A stretch of 64,000 nt of DNA. Origin: Trichosporon coremiiforme. Taxonomy: Eukaryota; Basidiomycota; Tremellomycetes; Trichosporonales; Trichosporonaceae. Shown piece after piece: positions 1 through 10,555 of the stretch. Each line of letters starts with the position of its first letter. Positions within the stretch are counted from its first letter, which is position 1. The stretch is from the NCBI GenBank assembly GCA_039545355.1, contig BCJJ01000008.1, positions 496,001-560,000 of the forward strand, written 5' to 3'. The notes below the pieces were generated by a model. That model was not told the origin of the DNA. It saw only the letters and a program-made list of their open reading frames with translations, and ran no database searches. Position numbers and translations under genes: made by a program.

Positions 1-1143
1 ACACGGCTGCCAGGAAACCCTTGGCCCACCAGTACCACAGCGGAAAGAGTAGCAGCGGCAGCGACTGGATGAGATGATAGGTGAGCCCCGTTCCTCCATA
101 AAAGGCGGCGACATTGCGGAGGACGTTCTGATGGAAAAACGTGAATACGGGCAGGACTACGCGCCCCACCATGAGGTAGTCGAGAAAGGTGGCGGACAGC
201 AAAACCAGAAGTCTGCTGTGAGTGACGGTGCGATTCTAGACTTACCCTCCGAGCACGGCCGTGACATTGAAGGAGACGAGCGGACCGAGTCCTCGCTTGC
301 GGTACAGTGACCATGCACTGGCAACGTGGTAGTACGCCCAGAACACGAGCATTGTGGGTCTGATGCACACCGACAGCGTCGCCAAAGCCGCGGCGGCAAA
401 CATACTCCGGGGGAGCTTGCTATAGCGCGTTAGCGTTGGTAACGATCTTGCTCACGATGCCTTTCCTTCGGCTCGATCCATGGCGACGGGGTCAAGGTTT
501 TCGGGCCCCGACGGCTTTGGGATCCGCTCAGGCGGGCATGTGTCCGGATAAAAGACCAGAGCGGCTGTCGTGAGAAGTGTCTCTGGCGACGTGGATAGGG
601 CTCGAGGTAAGAGATGAGCATTGAAGAGGGACGTCAGAGACAGGAACAGCTGCGCATGTTAGACTCGAACCATCATTGACCTACGGCGGCAGTGGCCGCG
701 CCTGGGCCTCTCAGCTTGACCGCTAGTAACGACGTAAAGTAATCGGTGAGAGCTGCTATGAGCACGCCAACAAGCCGGGGCAATGCAATCTACGCGGACG
801 TCAGTACACCTCAAGCAAGGGCGCTCACAGCCCACTCGGTATCCTGTAACCCGAGCTTGTCGAGTGACGTGTAGACCGTCATGAAAACACTGGGCCAGAC
901 CCAGCTTCGCAGCCTTCCTTCGCAAACCGCGCGCTTCAGCAGGTCGACTGGACCGCTGTCTGGGGCTGCGACGGCGGCGTGAGGGAGATCGCGCCACTCC
1001 CATGTCAAGAACCCATGGCCGAACACTGCAGAGTAGGCTGGCTCGTAGGCCTGGTAGAACTCGTCGGGCTGGAAGAAGGTGTGAGGGAGCAGTAGGCCTA
1101 GCGACCGAAGCGTCAACGCAACGAGAAACGCATTGGGAATCAT
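1..1143 (-). CDS. GPI10: GPI mannosyltransferase 3 (GPI10/PIG-B), partial
   Basis: ER membrane enzyme that adds the third mannose to the GPI anchor precursor from dolichol-phosphate mannose. The N-terminus carries FFQPDEFYQAYEPAY followed by GHGFLTWEW, the hallmark first luminal loop of the GPI10/ALG9/SMP3 mannosyltransferase family. GPI10 is preferred because of the Q-DEF-QA-EPA pattern. Further exons read IALPRLVGVLIAALTDYF, LFLSLTSLFNAHLLPRAL with an ETLLTTAAL stretch, and SVCIRPTMLVFW. Near the window edge comes QNVLRNVAAFYGG, matching the conserved N-x-x-FYG motif. Frame is kept by four GT-AG introns, near 1010 bp and below; the first two are about 39 and 35 nt. The start ATG is at 1143. 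The C-terminal part lies outside the window. Hydrophobic segments recur throughout, as expected for a multi-span enzyme. Confidence is high for the family and good for the GPI10 assignment over ALG9 or SMP3. Confidence 0.85.
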
Positions 1144-2530
1144 TGGAGATGGCGAGATGGGTGTTGGGGTGATGGCGAAGCGCGGGTGAGATGGCCATTA
1201 CCTGTCAACAGGCCATGACGCGTATTTGTTACGTAATGTACTAGGTCTCCTGATGGCGGCGGACATTGAACTCCAGGTTGATAACGAATGCTTGGTGACT
1301 GAACGTGCTTGGTTGCTATCGTCTCTATTCCGAATGCGATCTCGATCGCCGACAACATGCTCAGCGATACCACTGTAGCGTGGCTACGCTTGGCGTTCTT
1401 CTCAATCTTCGGGACGACTATGTGTTTCATGTTCTAGGACTTTTGCGAGCATAACCTTGTGAGACACTACCAAACTGGCTGGGTCTTCCCGGACTAACTC
1501 ACGGGCGGGTAGCTCATGACGTGTTGGATGGCTGAAGTTGACCGTACATGGCTGACAGCGACGGTGACCAAGGTTTCAATGAGTCAGATAACCATACTCT
1601 GCGAGAGCTTGTCTGTCAAGCATGCAGGAGGACAAACTGGATTGCTACCGCCTCGGAGCAGCAACGCTCGGAACAGCGATGCTGCCGGAGGCTGCGAGGC
1701 CTCGGAGCAGCTGAGTACAGCGGCCGTTCTGGAGCGGTGGCGCTGGAACACCGTGTGCAGCTGGCCCCAGAGCAGTCACGATGCATAGGATAGCCTTCTC
1801 GATGCTGTATGCCGCTCTGGCTGGAGTTGCCCGTCACAGTAAGTGGAGCGAACTTGCTTGGGCACGATGCTGTTAAAGTTCCACTAAACCTAATTGACGC
1901 CTTCCTCAGCACCACAGACAGCGAGCATGCGCTAAAGGTCGAGTTTCCATGGCTACGGGGGACCTTTGCCATTCTCTGGGAGAGCTAAATCGCATTCCAA
2001 GAAACTCGCAGCCATCATGGCCGCCTGAAAGGCTTGATTACCATTCCGAACGGGAGTCTGTGGCGAAGTCTTTATAGTGCACTCGAGGCCGAAGCCGATG
2101 ACGGTATGCGGGACCGGTGAACGCCTCGGACAGCCTTTGCTACCTTCGAAACAGATTACTGCAGTGACGACATGTAGTCTTCTGTGGCAGACGATTCCTG
2201 CCATTTCGCTTAACCCATTCTTTGCCCACCGAACGCACGTAAGTGAGGCTATGGTTTTCTCGGCGGGCTGTGCGAACAACGGACCGGTCGACAAATGTTA
2301 CCCAGTGCTCACGAGCGCGATGGCTGGTGATCACACCTTCTGCTCCAGGTGACGGACATCAGCAGAGTTGAAGACTCGTTGAACATGGAGTTGGGCAGCC
2401 TCAATTTGTGTATATAAGGAGGGGGTTGTGACCTCGAATCGTTCTCCATCAAGCCCAACCGAGCTCGACTCTCTCGCAGCCTTCCTCCGACAACCACTTG
2501 ACTCACAGTCCTTCGTCTACAATCCTTACT
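1144..2530. other. Intergenic region between GPI10 and secreted protein gene
   Basis: About 1.4 kb between divergent genes. Short open frames occur on both strands, but none shows a family motif, codon bias like the neighbours, or a chain of plausible splice sites. The right end holds the promoter and 5' leader of the secreted glycine-rich protein gene. I see no RNA gene or mobile element. Confidence 0.6.
2411..2418 (+). promoter_or_regulatory. TATA box of secreted glycine-rich protein gene
   Basis: The sequence TATATAAG lies about 113 bp upstream of the ATG at 2531. A pyrimidine-rich leader follows (CATCAAGCCC, then CTCTCTCGCAGCC). This layout is typical of a strongly expressed fungal gene. 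Assigned by sequence and position only. Confidence 0.6.
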
Positions 2531-3436
2531 ATGCTCGCTCTCGTTGCTCTTCTTCCCGCCCTCGTCTCGGCTGCCGCTGTTGACCTGAGCGCCCGCGACG
2601 GCGTTGACGGCAATGCCCCCCTCCAGTTCGACGGCTACAAGCTCGGCCAGGAGGTCGACTTTCCCCACGCTGGTAAGGGCAAGTTCATCGGCAACAAGGA
2701 CGGCAAGTCCCTCTTCCAGTTTGAGAACGGCGACGTTTTCGACGTCAAGCTCGCCAAGGGCCCTGTCCTGAAGAACGACAAGGGTTACGTCTCCGTCGGC
2801 GACAACGGTCTCTGCCACGGCTGCACTTACAAGGGCAAGCGCAGCCTTGCCGAGCTCCAGGCTGAGACCCTCGAGGAGCGCTCGCCTTACGGCGGTACCT
2901 TCGGTGCCGGCGCCAACTACGTCCAGCAGGCCGGCGCTTGCGGCGCCTACGGCCAGTGCGGCGGCGGCGGCGGTCCCGGCGGTGTCATCATTGGAGGCGG
3001 CGGCGGCGGCGGCGGCGGTGGTGGTGGTGGCGGCGGTGGTGGCGGCGGCGGTGGCATCCTCGGTGGTCTCCTTGGCCTCACCGCTGGCTACCTCGGCGGA
3101 ACCGTTAAGCTCCTCACCGGTGGCCTCGGCAGCTACCCCTCTGGCGCTGGCATTACCGCTGGCAACACCAACCTCAACGTCGGCAACAACGGCTACGTCC
3201 AGGTTCCCGGTGTCAGCCCTGGCTCCAACAACGGCGTCGGTGGCACTTACGTTGGTGACAACTCTGGCACCCAGCTCTGGCAGTGGCAGGACGGAAACGT
3301 CGCCCCCCTCAACATCCAGCAGGGTGACCGCCAGGACGGTGTCGTTGTCACTACCGGCGCCACTGGCCCCATCTGCCAGGGCTGCTCCGACCCCTTCGCC
3401 CAGTCGAACAAGCGCTCGCTCGAGGACCTCGAGTAA
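2531..3436 (+). CDS. Secreted glycine-rich protein with duplicated module
   Basis: A 301-residue protein, intronless. The start is the ATG at 2531; the frame is open further upstream but has no other ATG. Residues 1 to about 16 (MLALVALLPALVSAAA) form a clear signal peptide. The mature protein has two similar modules flanking a poly-glycine tract of about 30 residues (roughly 2955-3060). Module 1 runs KFIGNKDGKSLFQFENGDV to GLCHGC to KGKRSLAELQ. Module 2 runs TYVGDNSGTQLWQWQDGNV to PICQGC to NKRSLEDLE at the C-terminus. Each contains a C-x-G-C motif and ends with a Lys-Arg site suited to Kex2 cleavage. Codon use is strongly biased to C-ending codons, and a TATA box lies upstream, so high expression is likely. 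I do not recognise a named family. A secreted, processed wall or extracellular protein is an inference. Confidence 0.85.
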   Translation: MLALVALLPALVSAAAVDLSARDGVDGNAPLQFDGYKLGQEVDFPHAGKGKFIGNKDGKSLFQFENGDVFDVKLAKGPVLKNDKGYVSVGDNGLCHGCTYKGKRSLAELQAETLEERSPYGGTFGAGANYVQQAGACGAYGQCGGGGGPGGVIIGGGGGGGGGGGGGGGGGGGGGILGGLLGLTAGYLGGTVKLLTGGLGSYPSGAGITAGNTNLNVGNNGYVQVPGVSPGSNNGVGGTYVGDNSGTQLWQWQDGNVAPLNIQQGDRQDGVVVTTGATGPICQGCSDPFAQSNKRSLEDLE

Positions 3437-4295
3437 GATCGGACTGGTTCTCGTGGCCATCGGCCATCGCCCCGTTTTATCATAAATTTGAACTTTATAT
3501 TCTCATCTTGAGGATTGTCTGAATGTACCAAGTAAACACAACTCTGTGGAGCCATTGGGGTCGCAGCGAAGTAAGCGCGGCTTACGGAGTGCCGACTGGC
3601 GCATTAACTGACATGAAACTGGCCCATGATGCGCCACATTGACCGATCACGGGGGTTGTGCTGACATGTCTTTCGGACACGTCGTCAGCCCAAAGTCATC
3701 CTAGACTCTAGCAGAGAAGGATTCCTGAGTCTGTTGAGCGAGTAGGGCCTGTGCTTGTGTCAGAGAAACAGTGCAGCATCAGAAAACGCTGTGGCGCTGC
3801 TTTGCGCCACTTGGCGTCGGAAGATAGACCGTGCGGCATCATCGATCTTGACGTACGTTGCAAGTTATGGCTTATCGAACGGTCTCATCAGTGTCAACAG
3901 TGGCCTGCAAAGCAGCAGAAGCACTTGAGCTGTGACATTATCCGTTCACGGCTCGCCGGCGCGTCTCAGGTTGCAGGACCAACGAGTGCATGGGTCTCTG
4001 CTTAGACGGGTTCGTGCGCGCTCGAGCGTCTACATGTCGGCCCAAGCACAAGCTGTCCAGCGCATCGGTCCTAATCGCATTGCCGCTTCCGCCGGTTTCT
4101 CCCTACCCGTCAACTGAGCCAGAGTATAAGAGCGAGGGCGTCCTCAACAAGTCTCTTCACAAGTTGATGCCCCAGTACACTGAGTTGCTAGCCAAGTTTC
4201 GTCGTCGCCGCCTACGCACCTCCTCTTCGACGACCTCCGTATCCTCAGTAGCCTCAACCTCGTCCTCGTTCACAATCACATCACGCCAAAGCACC
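3437..4295. other. Intergenic region and leader of coiled-coil protein gene
   Basis: It holds the 3' end of the secreted protein transcript and the promoter of the next gene. An in-frame extension exists upstream of 4296, with ATGs at 3990 and 4167. The stretch after 4167 is rich in TCG/TCC/CAC triplets and looks more like a pyrimidine-rich leader than conserved coding sequence. No other feature seen. Confidence 0.5.
4124..4130 (+). promoter_or_regulatory. TATA-like element of coiled-coil protein gene
   Basis: GTATAAG lies about 170 bp upstream of the ATG at 4296. It favours transcription starting downstream of the ATG at 3990, hence a start at 4296 or 4167. Position-based assignment only. 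Confidence 0.4.
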
Positions 4296-5052
4296 ATGTC
4301 TGTTCTTACCACCAAGCCCTCCATTCCCATCATCCCCCTCAATGCGCCAAGCTATGTCCCCAAGCCGGCTGCTGAAAGCATCGATCTCTGTGTCGTGACC
4401 ATTCCCGAGTCTCCCCCCAGCTCCCCCCCTCAGACGCCATTCCACAATCAGATTCAGTCCGCTCTTGCCAACCCTCCCAAGGTATCAGGTGCACCGTCTC
4501 CCATGCTGTGCTGGGTCGTTCCCGCAGCTCCGATGTCGCCCCCGGATTCCGAGCCATCGTCGCCCTCGCAGCCCGTGCTCTCGACCGTTCCTGAGCCTTC
4601 CGTGGCCGCTGTCCGCCGTCAGCCCCTCATGCTGCCTCCCATTCCGACCCGAAACCCCATCAATGAGCTCGAGGGCGAGGTCAAGGAGCTTCGCAAACAG
4701 CTGGAGGAGCTGAAGAAGGTCAACACCAAGATTGCTGCCCTCCACGCCGCGTGAGTCGTCCGCGAGAGTGCAAATCTGACCAGACAGACATGCGAACGGC
4801 CCTCGCCACGCCGCAGGTGTGTCGCTCCTGCCTGTTCTCCCCACCGGGGTCCCGCCCCACGGCGTTCCTGTGAGCACGCCCGGTAGCTCCTGCTGACCTC
4901 AGCCCCTCACGTCTGTCGACGCGATCGACCAGCTCACCGTGAAGCAGGCGCACACCTGGGTGGGCTACTACGTCGGCCGCTGGGCGTGCATCGGACTGGA
5001 GCTCCACCAGGCTAGGAAGGCTCTCCGCCTGGCTGTCGGTCTCAGCGCGTAG
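4296..5052 (+). CDS. Small Pro/Ser-rich coiled-coil protein
   Basis: Predicted 228-residue protein in three exons: 4296-4750, 4788-4869 and 4903-5052. The introns are 37 and 33 nt, and the frame stays open across both. The start at 4296 has a good context (CACCATGT) and lies downstream of a TATA-like element. An in-frame ATG at 4167 would add 43 residues. The N-terminal part is Pro/Ser-rich (IPESPPSSPPQTPF and similar). A leucine-heptad coiled coil follows (INELEGEVKELRKQLEEL). The last exon encodes a hydrophobic-aromatic segment, TVKQAHTWVGYYVGRW, ending RLAVGLSA. I do not recognise a family. A small oligomerising or adaptor protein is a guess. Convergent with the TPI gene. Confidence 0.6.
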
Positions 5053-5321
5053 ATCTCTAGATGTGATGTAGTCTAATGTAAATTCTTATCAACATAATGA
5101 GCCGAACTTTATGGTCAAGGCGATCCTGTGAAAGAGTGATCCTGTTTCAGTGCGATCCAGTTAGAATGCGATCGACTACTTTTTGCATTCCGATCTCTGA
5201 GTACTACTATTCGGAGGTTCCGATCTATTCACAGCTGCTAGCATACACACGATTTTGAGTTATGTACGGTGTGAGCTGCCTAGGCAAGACTTTACAGTCT
5301 GGGCCGGCTGCTCGTTAATTC

Positions 5322-6186
<865 letters not shown>

Positions 6187-6568
6187 TTTCAGTGTGTTTG
6201 ATGTGTGTCGGACGGTGGAAGAATGAGCAATGTCAAGTGAACAGTGTCTCGTGGAGGTTTCTGACGTCGCGTGCAATTACGTCCGGACCACCGGCAGAGC
6301 TCGGCAACTCCGTCTCCCTGCTGATGATGGCACCCCCTGCCCCACGTTCCCTTGCCGCCGGGATCGAATCTACCCTCCGACAACGATTGGTCGACTGCTC
6401 CCATACACCCTCCCGGACCCTCCCGGCCGACCAACACCGACGCAGGTATGGGGTTCTGACTGCGGGGGAGTGCGGGATGCGCCCAAGACGTCCGTGATGC
6501 TTGCCTCGTCACCGGCTACAAAGTCCGCCCGACCGACCGGAGACAGCTCGTGCATTCTACGGACTACC
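6187..6568. other. Intergenic region, MLH1 terminator and TPI1 promoter
   Basis: About 380 bp between two minus-strand genes. It must hold the 3' end of MLH1 and the promoter of TPI1. I see no convincing coding frame or distinctive motif in it. Confidence 0.5.
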
Positions 6569-8875
6569 TTAACACCGCTCGAACACCCGGAACAGGTCCG
6601 GCAGATTGGCGACCTGCTTGGCACTCTGCTTCAACCTGCGCGGCCACTGCGTCCGCCTGAACGAAGGGAAAAGCACATGCTCGAGCTGCCACTGCCGGTG
6701 CGCCCGTTCGCCCTCATTCTCTTCCGATGGGTCGCCGAACGGGCGAGGAGAGTAGAAGAAGCCAATCTCACGTAGGATCGTGTCAAAGCACTCCTTTTCG
6801 TCATCCCATACGGCGCGATGGGCGAGCGATAGCAGAAATTGCGGCAGGCGATCGAGGTCTGGTGTGTACCCTTTCAACAGCAACGGAATCGCCTCCAGGT
6901 GACCATCGGCGGAGATGGTGACGGAGAAGTATTCGTCCAGCATCTCCGCGCGTGTCCTGAGGAGACTCAGGGTTTTCTGACGTCAGTGCGGCGTCCGCAA
7001 TGGGGGCTCACCTGGACGACTTGTTCCACGCTCAGGCCGGCCGCGATGATGTCAGACTCTGCTTCGGCGGCAATCGTGATCAGCTCTGAGAGCAGCGGCG
7101 GGGGCTCGAGCTTTAGACGACCGATACCACCGAACTGCTGCAGTCCAAGTTGGTAAAAGTGCTCGTCCCTGCGGTCAGCAGAGTCCTGTTGGAGGCTCAC
7201 CCTAGGACAGCATAGTCGATGAGTTGGAGTTTAGTGCCCTGCTGCACCAAGGCCAAGCACGACTGTTGGTCAACGACGCCGACGAATGCGTGCTTGGACA
7301 GCGTCTCGCTCAGTCCCGAGCTCCTGCTGTCTGCTACCGCCTGCCTCAACTCTTGAATGCTGGTAAAGTCGCACTCGGTCTGGTTGTCGATCCTCTGAGA
7401 TATCTCTTCCAAGGGCATCGTCGGGATCTGTGAGGGGTTCGCCACGGCCACCATGGAGTGCAGCGTCCGGTTGGCTGGGTCCATGCGCACCTTGTAGTTG
7501 GGTGCCGCTGCTCGGCGAGCGGATGCGTCTGGTTTAGATATTGACGCCCCGGGGAGCACGGTCTGCACCGCGAACGTCCTCGACGTATTGGCATGGGTCA
7601 GCGCGCGTTCCACAGCCCCCACCACCGCAACGACGATCTCGTCCTCGTTCAAAAAGTGAACTTCAGACTTCGTGGGATGGACGTTGACGTCGATCTTTGC
7701 GGGATCGATGCGCAGACTGGTGTCAGATGGCGCGGACAACAAACTTGCCTCAGATAAATGAAAGGAGACGCGCCTTTCGCCAGTACCGTTGCGTACACGC
7801 TCTCGACGGCTTTTTTCAGCTTAGTGCTGTCCACTAGACGATCTGGTGTCAGTCAAGTCGACCCTTGTTCTCACTGTTGATGAACAGGATGAAGCCGCCC
7901 CTCTTGGTGGCCCAGTTCGAGTTGCCGTCGCTGATCCAGCCGTGGCACCTAGTCCCGAGCTTGGCGTCAAAGGTCGTTTCCGGGATCTCAAGGAGCTCCT
8001 GCGCCAGGGTGGATGATATGAGATGGCTGATGTTGGCTTGCGAGGTAGAGTTTGCGTTTGTTGACAGGTCCGCCGCAGCGGTACCGTGCTACTGTCAGCC
8101 TCGTTGACGGGATTTCTACCTTTTTGCAAACCCAGGAGACGCGAGGGTTGTGTATGGCATACTTCGTCACAACGTCCAAAATGCGACTGTACTCGTCAGA
8201 CGTGGACCTGAACGCGCGCTTGCGCAGCGGCATATTGTAGAAGAGATCGGTAGCCTGCCGTCAGAGCCACCACTCGTCACACGAACGGTTATCACTGTGC
8301 CGTCGTTTGCTCCTGTCGGTCGCGGGTCACCGACCATGGCACCGTTCTCAAACATTGCCCTGTCGTCAGACGCGTCCGCCGCAAAGGACCCACTTCCACC
8401 CGCATGACTCGGACGGCGGTTTCGTTACGACCTCTAGATGAGAGCAGTAGCTGATGCTGGCGAGGGCTTCGCCACGGAAGCCGTACGTCGACAGCGACTC
8501 GAGGTCTTGAAACTGTCGAAGTTTCGATGTCGCGTACCGCTCGCACAACAGAGGAAGGTCTTCTCGCTGCGGTCAGCTTGGTCTTCCTCGACCGACTCAC
8601 CGCAATGCCATGCCCGTTGTCCACGATCTGAAGCATCTTGAGACCTCCTTCCTTGACCGTGATGCGGATGGTCGTTGCTCCGGCATCCAGCGCGTTCTCC
8701 AGGAGTTCCTTGATGGCATTTGAGGGGCGATGGATGATCTGGGGTCAGAGGCGCTGGATTGTTTACTCACCTCGGCAGCAGCTATGCGGTTCACGACGTC
8801 CAGCGGCAGCTTGCGTATCCGCTGGAACGGCTCTTTGCTGGTCATGTCGCTCCTCGAGGGCACATTGTCGGTCAT
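6569..8875 (-). CDS. MLH1: DNA mismatch repair protein MLH1
   Basis: Nuclear GHKL ATPase that pairs with PMS1/PMS2-type partners (MutL alpha) after MutS recognition of mismatches. Ten exons give 670 residues, with nine introns of 31-35 nt. The N-terminal ATPase motifs are complete: [12 protein letters not shown], then [10 protein letters not shown], then TSKL, then [23 protein letters not shown] and [20 protein letters not shown] follow. The C-terminal dimerisation domain ends [11 protein letters not shown]; the terminal FERC is conserved in MLH1 and contributes to the partner's endonuclease site. One intron, 7717-7748, must use a GC donor to keep frame (FIYLS joined to LRIDPAK). MLH1 shares a 165 bp divergent promoter with the four-span membrane protein gene at 9041. 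Confidence 0.96.
7717..7748 (-). other. GC-AG intron in MLH1
   Basis: A 32-nt intron with donor AG/GCAAGT and a CTGAC branch-like site before the CAG acceptor. The only nearby GT donor, 4 nt further, would shift the frame and destroy the conserved [14 protein letters not shown] block. Confidence 0.75.
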
Positions 8876-9040
8876 GTCGCGGCTTGGAAGGACTGGCGAG
8901 CGCGACGCGTCATGTTGTTGTGAAATTAGCTCATAAAGTCAGCGGCGGCATCTTAATAGGTCATCACCGCAAGCAGTAGCTCCCAGACTATGTGTTTCAG
9001 GCTGCCTCCACTTCTCACTCTTCCCACTGCTCCATCGACG

Positions 9041-10178
9041 ATGCCTCGGCTCGAATCTGGCCGCAAGAATGCGGTGGCGCGCACCCGCGTCAAGCACTCT
9101 ATGCGCAAGAGTCCCTACCTTGTGTCGCTCGCCATGCTCCTCGTCGCGACAACGTTCACTCTCTTGAACATTTCGGTGAGTGGCAAGTGTCGTCATTGGG
9201 CTGACATGATAGGTTCCCGACCTCATCCGCGTCGTGAACAAAGTCGTTCCCACAGGCTTCGAGACTCAGTGAGTGATTCAATCGATACATGCTGATAGCG
9301 AGGTATGGGTTATACCAACGCTGCACCCGCGCCAGGACAGGCCCCCTTCTGTTCCGTGCCGAGCCGATAACCAGCAGCGTCGTCGAACGAACCAACTTCT
9401 ACGATCTGCAGCCGGATGCCTGGGCTAAGGGACCATGGCAGTGTGAAAGGTTCCCTACCAGGTCAGTGTAACGCGTGAGCCGTTCTGACGGGTAGGTCTG
9501 AATGCGCAGAGTTCGGCGAAAGCTTTTGCGTCCAGTGGTCTACCGCAGGCTACTTGGCGCAGCTAGCCCTGGTCCCCTGTCTGTTTGCTCTCATGTCGCT
9601 CCTGTTCATCTTTCTGCATCGAGGTTAAGTTGTGATGCTGATCAACGCTGACCGACAGGCCAGCGCACTGCGCGTGCCCGCGCCAGGAGGAAGCAATGGA
9701 AGCTTGTATCTGTTGCCATGTTCATCCACTGCGCGCTACAGCTTGCGTCAATCATCCTCATCCTTCGCTTGTACACGACGGACATTCGCTTCAACGGCCA
9801 TGACACCAAGTCACGCCTCGGTAACTGACAGTCTCCGCGGCGCTGACAGCAGATCGGTCTTTTTGGTTCGGCGTGATCGCAGCATTCTGCTCCGGAATCA
9901 CGTTTAGCTTCCTGACGTTTACCGGTCTCGCAGCTCGCCGTGGCGAGCCTTGGGCCGCTGGGCGAAGTGCAAGACGGGCGCGCCGTCACAAGCGCACTCT
10001 CAGCGGCAGGGTCGTCTCGGTCCCCGAGGGCACACCAATCCCTCCCGAACAAGTTGTAACTGTCGGCGAGGTGGTTGCAGCCCACCAGCCCGACGAGCAG
10101 TCGCCCCTGCTGGGCGGCTATGAGGATGTGTCGGCGGCTGGTGGAGGCCAAGTTCGTGCCACCGGCTCCGCCGTGTAA
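9041..10178 (+). CDS. Four-span membrane protein, claudin/PMP22-like topology
   Basis: Predicted 321 residues (322 with the alternative acceptor) in six exons: 9041-9175, 9213-9268, 9303-9461, 9496-9623, 9659-9820 and about 9853-10178. Intron lengths are 37, 34, 34, 35 and 29-32 nt. Transmembrane segments: YLVSLAMLLVATTFTLL near residue 26, a second after SFCVQWSTAGYL, a third in VSVAMFIHCALQLASIIL, and a fourth in FWFGVIAAFCSGITFSF. The first extracellular loop has GLYQRC, WQCERF, SECAEF and SFCVQW, a Cys-rich pattern reminiscent of the GLW-C-C loop of claudins, PMP22 and fungal SUR7-like proteins. The cytosolic tail is basic, then acidic (DEQSPLLGGYEDV). The topology is well supported; the family is an inference. 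Confidence 0.75.
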
Positions 10179-10555
10179 GATCAATGTTGTGACTTGTAGA
10201 TAACTGTGATGTACGTGTGCGTGAGCTGCTGTTGGGCCCAAACGATGGCGCTGGTACGGCGGCGACGCGGGTACCATCGCTAGCACTAGCACTGCATGCG
10301 CTGCGAGGAACAACAACAGGCAGTGCATGCAGCACACGCCTCGCGATATCGCCGCCGGGGATAAAGTCACGTGATCAATCATATCTGGGGGGTGCAGATA
10401 GGTGGATGAAGGTGACACACGACGAGAAAGATATATAGACAATCGACAGTGAGTGGAGGCACAATGACCCCCACGGCGACACTCCTGGCCAATTTCGGCC
10501 ACCGCCACACTCTCCGTCGCCTCTGGTGGAGGCTGACCCCCGACGTTCGACAACA
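10179..10555. other. Intergenic region upstream of MOT1
   Basis: Contains the 3' end of the four-span gene and the MOT1 promoter, including the TATA-like stretch at 10432. No further gene seen. Confidence 0.5.
10432..10438 (+). promoter_or_regulatory. TATA-like box upstream of MOT1
   Basis: TATATAG lies about 120 bp upstream of the MOT1 ATG at 10556. A TATA box on the gene for the factor that removes TBP from TATA DNA would fit autoregulation, but this is only a positional inference. Confidence 0.4.

Noticed and set aside
652..690. GGTTCGAGTC on the minus strand resembling a tRNA T-loop
   Set aside because: The 5-bp T-stem does not pair, and the sequence lies in an intron of the GPI10 gene.
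2309..3460. A 383-codon minus-strand frame opposite the secreted protein gene
   Set aside because: Ala/Val/Glu-rich shadow of glycine and C-ending codons. The plus-strand gene has a signal peptide and TATA box.
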